From CALECP01 sp964389925 (lineage in GTDB: Bacteria > Chloroflexota > Anaerolineae > Promineifilales > Promineifilaceae), in NCBI GenBank assembly GCA_964389925.1, contig CAYMGE010000002.1, positions 69,040 to 133,039 of the forward strand: a stretch of DNA of 64,000 nucleotides. The letters run 5' to 3'. The position numbers were made by a program, and so were the translations under genes. This document shows positions 1-9,808 of this stretch, piece by piece. The number at the start of each line of letters is the position of its first letter. The stretch's first letter is position 1. The notes under the pieces are model-generated. The model did no database searches. It was not told the origin of the DNA and worked only from the letters and a program-made list of their open reading frames with translations.

Positions 1-379
1 GCCTATTTTCCCCCAACGTAGATAGATATTCTGCCACGCTAACACCATCTGGCGAGCCTGCCAAAATCCGCACCCCCTTTGCCATATCAAGCGCACTGCC
101 GCCGCCGACCCCAACGATACAATCTGCGCCGCACGCTCGATATGCCGCATAGGCTGCATCGACATGTTTGGCATCGGGATTGCCGATCACGTCGTCGAAA
201 TAGGTTATCTGAATCGCGGTGCGGGCGAGGGCGGAGGTGATGTCGGCCGAAATATCCCTCACGCCCGGGTCAATCAGCACAAACAGATGCGTTTTGTCCA
301 GCACCCCTACTTGGTCTGCCAAATGAGCCAATGCGCCTACGCCAAAAATTGTTGTTCCCGGCCATAAAATCGTTTGCAT
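1..379 (-). CDS. Iron-containing alcohol dehydrogenase, N-terminal part (cut by window edge)
   Basis: The reverse strand from the ATG at 377-379 reads MQTILWPGTTIFGVGALAHL and continues open to base 1, so only about the first 126 residues are present. The glycine-rich cofactor motif VGVGGGSALDMAKG and the N-terminal Rossmann-like layout are typical of the Fe-ADH / maleylacetate reductase / glycerol dehydrogenase superfamily, which oxidises alcohols with NAD(P) and a divalent metal in the cytoplasm. The metal-binding His/Asp residues lie in the missing C-terminal half, so substrate class cannot be judged. It runs in the same direction as the amidohydrolase upstream, 23 bp away, and may be co-transcribed with it. 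One TCGGCCGA octamer lies inside it at 243-250. Confidence 0.85.
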   Translation of the reverse strand, partial: MQTILWPGTTIFGVGALAHLADQVGVLDKTHLFVLIDPGVRDISADITSALARTAIQITYFDDVIGNPDAKHVDAAYAAYRACGADCIVGVGGGSALDMAKGVRILAGSPDGVSVAEYLSTLGENR

Positions 380-402
380 AATATAGTCCTAAGTTTCATG
401 AT

Positions 403-1644
403 TCACAGTTGATCTTTCAAGATAGCTCCATCTTTCATCACAAAAGCGATATTGTTGGTATTCTCTAGCCCCTTTAGGTTTGTCAAAGGATCAACGCGGG
501 AAATGATGACATCTGCCAGCTTGCCAGCTTCAAGCGTGCCAACCCGATCTTGCCAGCCGAGACAATCGGCCGCCGTCTTCGTCGTCGCCACAATTGTCTC
601 CATCGGCGACATCCCAATGCCCGCCATCAAGCCCAATTCGCGCAGATTTGTGCCGTGTGGCATCACGCCCGCATCTGTCCCCATCGCAATGTTGACCCCC
701 ATTTTGTGGGCTAGGGCGATGCTCTCGCGGTGGGCTTCGATGACTTCGGCCGATTTGCGAATCCCATAGTCTGGCATCCCGCTCGCCTTGCCTTGCTCTA
801 AAACAGAAACAGGAGCCAATAGCGTCGGCACAATATAGGTTCCGCGCTCGATCATCAATTCGCAAAGCGGCTCATCGAGATAGATCGCATGTTCAATCGA
901 GTGAACGCCTGCCTCAACCGCGTTGCGAATCCCTTCTAACCCCTGTGCGTGGCTCATCACCTTGACCCCTTTACGATAGGCCGCCTCGCGCACAATCACG
1001 TCTAACTCTTCGGGCGAAAATTGAGTGAACTCAGGGTGATCGGTTGGCGACAATACGCCACCCGTCGAACAAATTTTAACCACGTCAGCCCCAGCTCGTA
1101 ACACTTCGCGCACTTTGCGTCGCACGCCCTCAACCCCGTCACAGATGTTATCTGGTCTGCCCGGTGTGGATGGGAAAAAGCTCAAATTGACGCCGCTGGG
1201 CATCATGCCGTCCCCATGACCGCCCGTAATTGAAAGCGCGGTAATGCTGATTTGCATTCGGGGGCCGATGACAAGCCCTTGCTCAACCGCCTGCTTCATC
1301 CCCAAATCAGCTCCCCCCGCATCGCGCACCGTTGTGATGCCCGCGTCAATCGTCGCAGCCATGTACTTGGCGGCCTTGTAGTAGGAGAGCGAGTAGGGCA
1401 TTTGCATCATGGCAACGAGGTTGATGTCCTGCATGAGCAGGTGAACGTGCGTGTCGATCAGGCCGGGCAACAGCGTGCCGCCTTTTGCGTCGATCTGTTT
1501 GATCGTGGCGTTGGGGAGTTTGATACCCTGCTCTGTGCCAACGGCCTCAATTTTGTTATCTCGGATAAGAATAGCGGCGTTTTGAAGTGGCTTGCCACCG
1601 TTGCCATCGATCAGGGTTGTGTTGCGGATTAGTGTGTGCGTCAT
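403..1644 (-). CDS. Amidohydrolase, imidazolonepropionase/prolidase-like
   Basis: A 413-residue metal-dependent hydrolase of the amidohydrolase superfamily. The N-terminal beta-sandwich is followed by the metal motif HVH at residues 66-68 (LIDTHVHL), a candidate carboxylated lysine in VVKICSTGG, further histidines in MSHAQG and HSIEHAIYLDE, and the terminal aspartate in MGTDAGV. This full set is what Xaa-Pro dipeptidase-like and imidazolonepropionase-related members carry, and length is normal for them. It has no signal peptide, so it should act in the cytoplasm. Substrate cannot be assigned: related enzymes hydrolyse N-acyl or dipeptide substrates with C-terminal Pro, Arg or Lys. The likely partner is the partial Fe-ADH downstream on the same strand. 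Confidence 0.85.
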   Translation of the reverse strand: MTHTLIRNTTLIDGNGGKPLQNAAILIRDNKIEAVGTEQGIKLPNATIKQIDAKGGTLLPGLIDTHVHLLMQDINLVAMMQMPYSLSYYKAAKYMAATIDAGITTVRDAGGADLGMKQAVEQGLVIGPRMQISITALSITGGHGDGMMPSGVNLSFFPSTPGRPDNICDGVEGVRRKVREVLRAGADVVKICSTGGVLSPTDHPEFTQFSPEELDVIVREAAYRKGVKVMSHAQGLEGIRNAVEAGVHSIEHAIYLDEPLCELMIERGTYIVPTLLAPVSVLEQGKASGMPDYGIRKSAEVIEAHRESIALAHKMGVNIAMGTDAGVMPHGTNLRELGLMAGIGMSPMETIVATTKTAADCLGWQDRVGTLEAGKLADVIISRVDPLTNLKGLENTNNIAFVMKDGAILKDQL

Positions 1645-1712
1645 TTATTTTTTTTCGGCCGAATTGCCCCAAACAAATTTCTCATCTCAAATTAAAGTAA
1701 TTGAAGCATCAG

Positions 1713-4361
1713 TCAAGATATTGATTGTAACCGATCTCTGTGGCTTTTGACGAGTGCATTCAAGCTAACCGCACACAACAGCACAGCCATGAGTAGGATA
1801 GGATAAAGTGCGTTTTTTTCGTGTAGTACTGTGTTTTGGAGCGAGATAGCAACAGGGACTTCGGCCGACTCATACCCAAACCCCACCATCGAATAGGGCG
1901 CAAGCACCACCGTGCTCGAGGCGTTAAGACTCAGGGGAACGGTCTCAAGTTGTACGTTTTGTGCTAGTTCGTTGTTGGATGTAATGTACTCACCCGACAG
2001 AATTTTCATGTCTACTGTGCCGCGTGTCGTCGGCTGTGGCAGCTTCAAATCAACTGTGACTGTCTCTGTCAAGCTCAGGTTAAACAGCATCACAGAAACA
2101 TCTGAGTCATTCTTGAAAGCGAACCCCTGCACAAGTGGCAGTTCAACTGGAACCGTTAACTCATTGATTGGTGGCACGGTAATTGATGGGATATTTTCTC
2201 CCTGTACATGAATCATATCGCCAGCAATGAGTGGGTTGACAAGCTCTAAGCCTAACCACGTCGGCCGCTTGCGTCCCGTCGCCTCCAAATCACGCAGCAT
2301 TCCCCATAGGCGCACAAACTCAGTGTCAGTTTGCCTATTAGTCGATTGCAACTCATATAGTTGATCGTCGAACTGTTCGCGCTGATACCATGGGGGGGCG
2401 GCCGAGCGGCTTACATTAAAAACAGGATACGAATACTGCAACATTGTAAACGCCGTCTGATCTCGAATCCCTAAATCACGCAAATAGGTCAACATGTGCA
2501 GCGGCAGCGCGATCCCGCCACCCAGACCTGTCACATAATCATTGCGAATATCGAGCGGAACCGTTCCGCTTGTCGTGTGAAAATTGATCTCGTAAATAGC
2601 AGGGGTTGTGCCGCGATCTGCTAGCAACTGTGTGGTGCTAAAAACATTGCGCTCCCCACCGACGGCCGATTGATAAAGCGGTTCGGCAAATAGTGGGTAG
2701 TAGATATCGGCCGTTGTCGAGTATGTGGACAGTTTGCCAAAGTAGGGGGCAAGTGCCATGCTGTCGTGCGTCGTGCTGTTGTTTTCGATATGCACATTCT
2801 GTGGAAGATAGCGCGTCTGCCCACCAATAATCAGATTAAACTGCGACGCATCAAAATACTCAGAGGCGCGTATGGCTGAGAAGCGGTCGTGCGAGATTTG
2901 TCCCAGCCGCTGCCCGCCACGCACCGTTGCGCCCCAAAATGGATCACCGCCATAGCCACTGCCCCACATCTCATTGCCAAATTCGAGATGAATTTTTGAA
3001 AAAACATCTGTCCATGGTTCAGTTTGTCCATGTTCCTGACGCAGTAGAGCATATTCATGACCGCTGCTGATAGGGGCAGCGAGATAGGCGGCGAGGTTTT
3101 CCATCTCTTCATTTAAGGTTGTCGGCGCGATCACATACCATGGCTCCGCACCGACTTCGCGGCACAGTTCCATGAATTCGCCAAGCGAAAAGTGAAAGGC
3201 GCGTGCCTTTGTTTTGCTGGGCGACCAACCGGTTGTTTTGCGTGCATATGTTGGCGCAAGCTGATTGTCGAGCGTGCTGCCCAATTGATTGTTGCCCCAG
3301 TTGCGTAAAATACCCGGCTCTAGCTCTTTTAGATATCGGACATATTTGTCGGAAAAAACGGTCAGGTTTGTCTCATCGCTGCGAGAGAATGAAATATCGT
3401 CCAGCCAAACGGCCTCTGCGTTGTTTGTTAAGTTCATCGTCAGTGCAAACACCGTAGAAGTTGTTGTGATTGGCTCAACAATTGTGAATTGTCGTTCAAT
3501 CAGTTGCCATTCTTGTGTTAAGGTAATCGTCTCCTGAAAGTATGGTGGAATGCCACCCTCACGTAGCACGCTTACTTCAAGCGGCTCATTCATTTTGTGG
3601 GCTTTCACCCAAAACGAAAGTCGCCAGTTGCCATCGAAATTGACCAATCGGCCGGCACTCACATCCCCGTCACGTCCATAGCTGTCCATGTAATAGCTGT
3701 AACTGAGCCACTTTCTGGCGGTCGAATCAGGCGCCAACATCTTGAGCGACTGCTCACCAACCGAACCCGGGCGTGTCTGACTGCGATCCGGCACTGCGTT
3801 TGCATTGCCGCAACACCCCTCCACCGTCTCAGTCATCACGCGCCGAACAACAAACACATCCCCCTCGGCCGGCTGCACATCATTTTTGTCAAAGTGAAAG
3901 GTTTGATATTGGCTTTGCTGGATCAATTGATGCGGCTCGTGTGTGAACGCTGCAACTGTGCCGCTGCGCCCTTTCGATGCCCCATAGATAGAGTGATAGG
4001 TCGCGCCATTCCAAAAACCAACCGATTGACCATCGGTGATAACAGCCGCTTGATCCCACTGAAAGTACCAATTTTCAGCCTGTATCGTTGTCTCGGTCGC
4101 CCCATCCTCAACGATAACAATCATGCCGTATTCACCCGCTTCAAAGCCGGGGTTGAGGATGACATTTTTGAGAATTTGCGACGAGCCGAAAGGGTTGTGT
4201 GCGCCGATGTTGATGCCAAACGGCTTGACATCGGTGACGATTGCTTGCGGGTTGACGGTGAGGGTGGGTGTGGTGGTCTCGGCCGAAACCGGCACCAGCC
4301 AAATAAGACCCCCTAATAGTAAAAATGGCAGCAATAAATAAATCAAACGATTCTCTTTCAT
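1713..4361 (-). CDS. Secreted, C-terminally anchored glycoside hydrolase-like protein
   Basis: An 882-residue exported protein. Residues 1-28 form a signal peptide (MKENRLIYLLLPFLLLGGLI, ending VSAET). Residues about 60-330 look like beta-sandwich carbohydrate-binding modules. The middle carries a TIM-barrel-like region with FGNEMWGSGYGG, where the GNE tripeptide resembles the acid/base motif of clan GH-A enzymes such as GH51 arabinofuranosidases. A late beta-rich domain is followed by a hydrophobic segment (ALYPILLMAVLLCAVSLNAL) and basic residues, an outward-facing membrane anchor. A role in extracellular polysaccharide breakdown is inferred; the family is not certain and I did not locate the nucleophile. 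It is transcribed divergently from the acyl-CoA synthetase. Confidence 0.65.
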   Translation of the reverse strand: MKENRLIYLLLPFLLLGGLIWLVPVSAETTTPTLTVNPQAIVTDVKPFGINIGAHNPFGSSQILKNVILNPGFEAGEYGMIVIVEDGATETTIQAENWYFQWDQAAVITDGQSVGFWNGATYHSIYGASKGRSGTVAAFTHEPHQLIQQSQYQTFHFDKNDVQPAEGDVFVVRRVMTETVEGCCGNANAVPDRSQTRPGSVGEQSLKMLAPDSTARKWLSYSYYMDSYGRDGDVSAGRLVNFDGNWRLSFWVKAHKMNEPLEVSVLREGGIPPYFQETITLTQEWQLIERQFTIVEPITTTSTVFALTMNLTNNAEAVWLDDISFSRSDETNLTVFSDKYVRYLKELEPGILRNWGNNQLGSTLDNQLAPTYARKTTGWSPSKTKARAFHFSLGEFMELCREVGAEPWYVIAPTTLNEEMENLAAYLAAPISSGHEYALLRQEHGQTEPWTDVFSKIHLEFGNEMWGSGYGGDPFWGATVRGGQRLGQISHDRFSAIRASEYFDASQFNLIIGGQTRYLPQNVHIENNSTTHDSMALAPYFGKLSTYSTTADIYYPLFAEPLYQSAVGGERNVFSTTQLLADRGTTPAIYEINFHTTSGTVPLDIRNDYVTGLGGGIALPLHMLTYLRDLGIRDQTAFTMLQYSYPVFNVSRSAAPPWYQREQFDDQLYELQSTNRQTDTEFVRLWGMLRDLEATGRKRPTWLGLELVNPLIAGDMIHVQGENIPSITVPPINELTVPVELPLVQGFAFKNDSDVSVMLFNLSLTETVTVDLKLPQPTTRGTVDMKILSGEYITSNNELAQNVQLETVPLSLNASSTVVLAPYSMVGFGYESAEVPVAISLQNTVLHEKNALYPILLMAVLLCAVSLNALVKSHRDRLQSIS

Positions 4362-4574
4362 AATGACCCATCAATATGTGTCGTGCCTTTATGACGACAG
4401 CGACTACTGTAAATAATTTGCACTTTGTAACCAATAATATCCGTGTGAAATGGGATGCGAAACGACGATTTATATCTTAGCATAGTGGTAAAAATCGCAA
4501 TATGTTGGGATAATGCACCAACACTTTCTTATACGCACTATATAGAGACCCAACTTGTTGAATGGAGAAATATT

Positions 4575-6515
4575 ATGCCTAAAGCAGTAGCAACCCTCGC
4601 AGACATCGAAGAGATGGAGCGGATTCCACTAGAAGACCGCAATTTGCCTCCTAGCACGTATGCCGCGATTAAGCGTTCAGCGCAAAATCATCCCAGTCAA
4701 ACGGCGATTGGTTTTTTCCTTCAGGCGACCGAATACGAAAATGCAGTCATGTACAATTACACTGAGTTTCTTGGCATGATAAACCAAACGGCAAACATGC
4801 TGCATGATTTGGGTGTCGGCCGAAATGATGTCGTCAGCTACATCTTGCCCAACACGCCACAAACCTACCTGACTCTGTTTGGCTCAGAAGCAGTTGGCAT
4901 CTCTAACCCGATTAACCCCTTGCTTGAACCACACGTGATGGCGGAAATCATGAACGCCGCCAAGACAAAGGTGCTAGTCACCATTGCCTCTTTTCCCAAA
5001 ACAAATATCTGGGAACAGGTTACTAGCATTGCCAACGACGTTCCTACGCTCGAAACGATCATCACCATCGATCTCGCTGCCTTCCTAAGCGGCATCAAAA
5101 GGGTGATCGTGAGCGGTTTACGCATCGTCAAAGGCAGCATGAGTACAAAAGGTATTCGTGCCAAGGTGATCGACTTTGATAGCACCATCAAGAAATATCC
5201 CAAAAATAAGATTAACTTCTCGGAACCAAAACCCAACGACATTGCCGCCTATTTTCACACAGGCGGTACGACCGGCACACCAAAACTAGCGATGCACACC
5301 CACCGTAACCAAGTCTTTGACGGCTGGGCAGCCGGTCTCGCCATTGGCGGCGAAGCGGGCAAAATGACCTATCTCGGTCTGCCGCTTTTTCACAACTTTG
5401 GCGCAATTGCCATCGGTGTCCAGAGTTTTGTTTATGGTTGCGGCATTATCATGGGAACACCATCTGGTTTTCGTGGTGAAGGAACCTTCCCAAACTTCTG
5501 GAAAATCGTTGACCACTACAAAATCAACCTGTTTGGCGGTGTACCAACTGTTTACAAAGAGTTGCTCAATCACCCTGTCAATGCAGACATTAGTTCGCTC
5601 GAAATGGCAAACTGTGGTGCCGCGCCACTACCAGTTGAACTCGCTAACCAGTTTGAGAAACATGCCGGCATCAACATTTTGGAGGGGTATGGCCTCACGG
5701 AAGGAACCTCTGTCTGTTCAGTCAACCCACGTGATGGTGAACCAAAATATGGCTCAATTGGGTATCGTTTACCCTACCAAGAGATGGCAATTGCCGAAAT
5801 TGAAGATGGAAATTTTAAGCGTTTCTGCGACGATGATGAAGTTGGCGTTGTGATTCTGCGCGGGCCAAACGTATTCGCCGGCTATAACGATGATTTCTAC
5901 AATCAGACTGCATACGTTGACACAGGCGATGGCAAAGATAAATGGCTGAACACAGGTGATACAGGGCGGCGCGACAAAGATGGCTACTTTTGGCTGACAG
6001 GCCGCAAGAAAGAGCTAATCATTCGCGGGGGTCACAACATCGATCCGCAAATCATTGAAGAGGTGTTGATGCAGCATCCAGCGGTTGCACTATCGGCCGC
6101 CGTCGGCCGACCAGACTCCCGCGTTGGCGAAATGCCCGTCGCCTTTGTCGAGCTGAAACCCGACTCCACCACCACAAGCAAAGAACTTGAGGAATTTGCC
6201 GCGAGCAACATTGGCGAACGTGCCGCTGTACCAAAAACAGTAACAATTTTGCCTGAAATTCCACTAACCGCTGTTGGAAAAATCTTCAAACCCGCACTGA
6301 CACGTCAATTAGTCAAGGATGTTTACGAAGGTGAAATCAATAAGCTGTCTGGCGTACAAAGCGTGACTGTGACAGCGGAAGGTGATAAACGTCTTGGCAC
6401 GCTTGCCCGCATCAACGTGACAACTGCGGCTGGGCAGGACCAAAAAGCTCTCGAAGAGGCTATTCGCTCTGCATTAGGCGGCTATACGGTTCACTACGAA
6501 TTGAATATCAGCTAA
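4575..6515 (+). CDS. Acyl-CoA synthetase (AMP-binding)
   Basis: A 646-residue ANL-family adenylating enzyme that activates a carboxylic acid to acyl-AMP and then acyl-CoA. Visible motifs: the phosphate loop HTGGTTGTPKLAMHTHRN, the A5-type motif GYGLTEGTS, the aspartate region WLNTGDTGRRDKDGYFWL, the hinge GRKKELIIRGGHNI, and the catalytic lysine near the C terminus in VGKIFKPAL. The reading frame is open further upstream, but I chose the ATG at 4575 because GGAG at 4564-4567 sits at good spacing and the protein then starts as the family usually does (MPKAVATLADIEEMERIPLE). Long- or medium-chain fatty acids are the likely substrates; this is inference. A strong bidirectional terminator follows. 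Confidence 0.9.
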   Translation: MPKAVATLADIEEMERIPLEDRNLPPSTYAAIKRSAQNHPSQTAIGFFLQATEYENAVMYNYTEFLGMINQTANMLHDLGVGRNDVVSYILPNTPQTYLTLFGSEAVGISNPINPLLEPHVMAEIMNAAKTKVLVTIASFPKTNIWEQVTSIANDVPTLETIITIDLAAFLSGIKRVIVSGLRIVKGSMSTKGIRAKVIDFDSTIKKYPKNKINFSEPKPNDIAAYFHTGGTTGTPKLAMHTHRNQVFDGWAAGLAIGGEAGKMTYLGLPLFHNFGAIAIGVQSFVYGCGIIMGTPSGFRGEGTFPNFWKIVDHYKINLFGGVPTVYKELLNHPVNADISSLEMANCGAAPLPVELANQFEKHAGINILEGYGLTEGTSVCSVNPRDGEPKYGSIGYRLPYQEMAIAEIEDGNFKRFCDDDEVGVVILRGPNVFAGYNDDFYNQTAYVDTGDGKDKWLNTGDTGRRDKDGYFWLTGRKKELIIRGGHNIDPQIIEEVLMQHPAVALSAAVGRPDSRVGEMPVAFVELKPDSTTTSKELEEFAASNIGERAAVPKTVTILPEIPLTAVGKIFKPALTRQLVKDVYEGEINKLSGVQSVTVTAEGDKRLGTLARINVTTAAGQDQKALEEAIRSALGGYTVHYELNIS

Positions 6516-6527
6516 CGCACTAATAAA

Positions 6528-6570
6528 GTCAACGACTACCGCCTTGAACTGGTAGTCGTTGACATCTTTT
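6528..6570. terminator. Bidirectional intrinsic terminator between convergent genes
   Basis: A perfect 13-bp inverted repeat, GTCAACGACTACC (6528-6540) and GGTAGTCGTTGAC (6551-6563), with a 10-nt loop and a downstream T-rich run (ATCTTTTTT). It sits just past the acyl-CoA synthetase stop. The end of the convergent methyltransferase-like gene lies within the stem. Confidence 0.9.
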
Positions 6571-7789
6571 TTCTGGCTTTACGCCAAACGCTGACGGTGT
6601 GAATTTGAAATGTTTGGGGAAGGGTGTCAATCGGCCGAATTTTCACCATCTCATACCCTGCGCCCACCAAGTTACGCGCGTCTCGCGCCATTGTGGAAAT
6701 GTTTGGATTGCTATAAACAATGCGGGGCGCACCGTGATTGACAATCTCAAACCCCGCCTCGTTGCTTAACCCATTTTCGTCACAATCGAGAACGAGAACG
6801 TCGGCTGTTCGGCCGATGTTTGGCAAAGCCGTCTCGACCCAATCGTTGTAGAGCGCAACGTTGTCGGTGTGATCCAGATTGACCGCAGCATCTTCAATCG
6901 CATCTGCGTTCACCTCCACACCGATCACCTCGCGGGCAAATACCGACAGCGCGTTTGTCAAAACACCAACACCGCTATAACAGTCGATGACCAATTCATC
7001 GCCGTACAACATCGTCAAATCCGAAACAGCTGTTGCAACCATTTCTGCGCTGTCTGGGCTGACGTGAAAGTGGCTGCCCGGTGACACGCGATAGGGGCAT
7101 CCCGCTATGCGCTGTACTTGATAGGGGTCGCCAATTAAGGTTGCCGCGATCCCGTCAGGCATGACAAGCGCGACCGAAACGGGAAAATCGATCTCAATGG
7201 TGGGTGGTTCCGCGTCGCGCATCTCGAAAGCGAGCAGCACGTTGTCCTCAGAATCGACGCGCACGTGTAGCTTGATCAGGTTATCAAGCTCAAGGTCAAT
7301 GTCGCTCAGAACATTTTGCAGCGTCGGATGCAGCACGGGGCATGTGGGTGAGGGCAGGACCTTGCGCTGGCTGCGTGACCAATAGCCGAGTCTATTATCG
7401 GCCGTCTTGCTCAACGTCGTCATCATGCGATAGCCCCATCGCTGCGGGTGTGGAACGATGGGATCGGCCGTGATATTTTTCAGCCGCCCGACACGCTGCA
7501 ACTGGTCGAGCATAATTTGCTCTTTGAAACGCAGTTGTGCCTTATAGTTGATGTGCTGAAAATCAGCGATTGGAATATCGGCCGGCTGACAGCGTGGCTC
7601 TATCCGCTCTTTTGCCGCTTTGAGGATTTCGACGATTTCGGCTTCGGCCGATTGTCCTTTTTGTTTGACAATCCGCGCTCGCACCGTCTCGTTGGGCAAC
7701 CCACCCGCCACAAAAATCGTCTGATTATTTGCTTTGGCAATCGCCTTTGCACCGTGCGCCATCTTGGTCAATTTGAGCGTTGTTGTCAT
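6536..7789 (-). CDS. TrmA/RlmD-type RNA methyltransferase homologue lacking catalytic residues
   Basis: 417 residues with the RNA uracil-5-methyltransferase fold: an N-terminal TRAM-like beta-barrel (about 1-60), a central region, and a C-terminal SAM-binding Rossmann domain (VIDCYSGVGVLTNAL, about 265-280). Key family residues are altered. The position of the catalytic Cys in the family's SCNP motif reads YSNPNIST, so Cys is replaced by Pro. The DPPR motif is replaced by DCDE, and the C-terminal catalytic Glu in the PQT-x-HVE motif is replaced (PQTFQIHTV). The N-terminal Fe-S cysteine pattern (CPxxxxCGGC) is reduced to a single Cys in EPRCQPADIPIADF. The SAM site remains, so it may bind SAM or RNA without making m5U, or do different chemistry. 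Confidence 0.8.
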   Translation of the reverse strand: MTTTLKLTKMAHGAKAIAKANNQTIFVAGGLPNETVRARIVKQKGQSAEAEIVEILKAAKERIEPRCQPADIPIADFQHINYKAQLRFKEQIMLDQLQRVGRLKNITADPIVPHPQRWGYRMMTTLSKTADNRLGYWSRSQRKVLPSPTCPVLHPTLQNVLSDIDLELDNLIKLHVRVDSEDNVLLAFEMRDAEPPTIEIDFPVSVALVMPDGIAATLIGDPYQVQRIAGCPYRVSPGSHFHVSPDSAEMVATAVSDLTMLYGDELVIDCYSGVGVLTNALSVFAREVIGVEVNADAIEDAAVNLDHTDNVALYNDWVETALPNIGRTADVLVLDCDENGLSNEAGFEIVNHGAPRIVYSNPNISTMARDARNLVGAGYEMVKIRPIDTLPQTFQIHTVSVWRKARKKMSTTTSSRR

Positions 7790-7811
7790 AGAAACATACC
7801 TAGCAGTCTGC

Positions 7812-9755
7812 CTACATCAAACGACCAGCCAACCCCAGCCCATACCCCGCCAGCCAAGCCGGCAGCGTGCCGCGCACGGTGCGCGTGATGGCGCGTTCGG
7901 GATGACGGTAGGCACTCAACGCCATCACATTTGCCATTGTACCCGTCAAGCCCATCACCTGCGCCGGTGTAAACTCGCCATCGGCAAACGACAACGCTAG
8001 CGGCCCCAACCATGCCCATTTGCGTGCAGGCTTCAGCCCTAATTTCATCGACAAATCTCCCACAATCCGGTTGGCGACTGAAACGTGATGCGTATGCCCT
8101 TCGGCATGTGGTGCATCAATTTTGTCCAGCAGGTCGCCATTGCGCTGCGCGGCAAGCCACGCGCCTGTCAATGCCGCAATCATGATCGCTTTTGTCTTTG
8201 CGTTTTCAAATTGCAGAGCCGCGACAGTGAGCGGCACAAACCAATCTAAATTCCAACCGCGAAATTCTTCGACACGCTGACGATAGGCTGCTTCAGACGT
8301 AGCGGCCGCCAACGTGATAGCTCCCGCCTCCATATAGGCTTGGCCGATCAACCAATCCAACCAGCCAGTTCTCTGTGCGCTTGTGAGCGTCGCGGCGGGG
8401 GCAAGCGTAGAGGTAGCGAGGGCGATTAGCTTGGGCGAAAATGAGGTCTGCATGGGGGAAACATCCCCGCTGTCATGATGGTGATGCCCACCGCCACCGT
8501 GCGCATGAATTGTGCTGACACCGTTCAGCGAATGTGTGTGTGACTGTTCATGCTCGCTATCGTCGCCGTGTGAATGTGGGGCAGGGGTGAGCATTCCCTT
8601 CTGCTCGACAAAAGGCAATGCGGCCGCACCAAGCGCAGCAAGTCCGACGCAGGGAACAGCCAACGACTCAGGCATATCGAGCATGTCATTGATGGCGGCC
8701 GCACCAATCCCTGCTGCCGCAAGCCCCACAAGCGCAAGTTCTTGCGGTTCAACCTCGCTCCGCTTCACTGCTGCCTCATCGACTGACAACTCTTGGCTCA
8801 ATTGGTAGCCAGCATCTTCGAGCGCGTGCTTGAGATAGTGAACGTAGTCAAGCCCTTCAAGTGGCTCTGTTGCGTGCAGGACGCGGAAAAAGTTGAGGTA
8901 GCAGAGCCGTACCCCGCGTTCGTTGGCGAGATGTACCCACGTGTGGGCGGCCGAATGGTAGTCCATCTCCATCATTTCAGCTTGGGTAAAACGATGGGCG
9001 AGAACAACATGTGGCAAACGCCCTTTGGCGATGAACCAGTCGCCGCGCTGATGGCGTGACTCGGCAAAATAGGCCATCGTGAGGCCATAGCTGTTCATTG
9101 CCTTGAGCGTGTCGTTGATCTGCATCTCGTGACCGAGAACCCAATCCCCCTCAAACGCGACCAGCTTGCCGACGTGGCCGGCCGAGTGCAGCCCGTGGTC
9201 TATCAACTCAGGATCAGGCCAATCGTAGCTGGCAGGGCGCGGCACGACAGCGAGGCCAAGCGACTGTAAGTGTTTGCCGAACGCCTCATCAAAGCCGAGT
9301 CCAAGATCACCATGTGCGAGCAAGCTGCCAGCAAAGACGAGTGTGTTGTCGTCGAGCTGCTGCCCTTTGAGCTGGGGCAGTCGCCAGTTGAGCGCACTTT
9401 CGATGATCGGGATAAATTGGGCTGTTCCGTGCAGATAGATCCATTGCCCCAGTGGAGGGGCTTCTGCAAGCCTATCGGCCGGCACCATCGGCCGCAACAC
9501 CCCACGCTGAATCAACCCATTAAGTGTCATTTCAGGCAGTGAAATGTGCGTTGCGCCTTTAGCGACAAGCTGTTTAGCGAGATCGTCAAACGTGATGCCA
9601 GCCCGCAGCGCGGCGACGGTCACATCGTCAAAATCGACACAAATGCCAACTTTTTTGTTGCGCTTTTCTTGCGCGTGACGTTTTTGCAACACTTTTGTGC
9701 TGGCGACTGTGCCAACAGTGGTTGCAGCGAGGGAAAGAATACGGGAAAGCTTCAA
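7812..9755 (-). CDS. DUF5693-like membrane protein with histidine-rich loop
   Basis: A 647-residue protein of unknown function. The N terminus is hydrophobic (residues 5-20), then residues about 35-350 match what I remember of the DUF5693 family: repeated GI-type barrel strands, GATHISLPEMTLNGLIQRG, WIYLHG, and a later segment around NFFRVLHATEPLEG. Hydrophobic helices follow (LVGLAAAGIGAAAI and VGLAALGAAALPFV), then a cytoplasmic or luminal loop very rich in histidine (HSHGDDSEHEQSHTHS, then HAHGGGGHHHHDSG). The C-terminal 200 residues are alanine-rich and again partly hydrophobic. The His cluster probably binds Zn, Ni or Co. Neighbours give no strong functional hint. Confidence 0.6.
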   Translation of the reverse strand: MKLSRILSLAATTVGTVASTKVLQKRHAQEKRNKKVGICVDFDDVTVAALRAGITFDDLAKQLVAKGATHISLPEMTLNGLIQRGVLRPMVPADRLAEAPPLGQWIYLHGTAQFIPIIESALNWRLPQLKGQQLDDNTLVFAGSLLAHGDLGLGFDEAFGKHLQSLGLAVVPRPASYDWPDPELIDHGLHSAGHVGKLVAFEGDWVLGHEMQINDTLKAMNSYGLTMAYFAESRHQRGDWFIAKGRLPHVVLAHRFTQAEMMEMDYHSAAHTWVHLANERGVRLCYLNFFRVLHATEPLEGLDYVHYLKHALEDAGYQLSQELSVDEAAVKRSEVEPQELALVGLAAAGIGAAAINDMLDMPESLAVPCVGLAALGAAALPFVEQKGMLTPAPHSHGDDSEHEQSHTHSLNGVSTIHAHGGGGHHHHDSGDVSPMQTSFSPKLIALATSTLAPAATLTSAQRTGWLDWLIGQAYMEAGAITLAAATSEAAYRQRVEEFRGWNLDWFVPLTVAALQFENAKTKAIMIAALTGAWLAAQRNGDLLDKIDAPHAEGHTHHVSVANRIVGDLSMKLGLKPARKWAWLGPLALSFADGEFTPAQVMGLTGTMANVMALSAYRHPERAITRTVRGTLPAWLAGYGLGLAGRLM

Positions 9756-9808
9756 CGAAAACTCCGAAATTCAGCGAGCAGTAAGCCGAGAAAGCTGCTG
9801 TTCACTGT

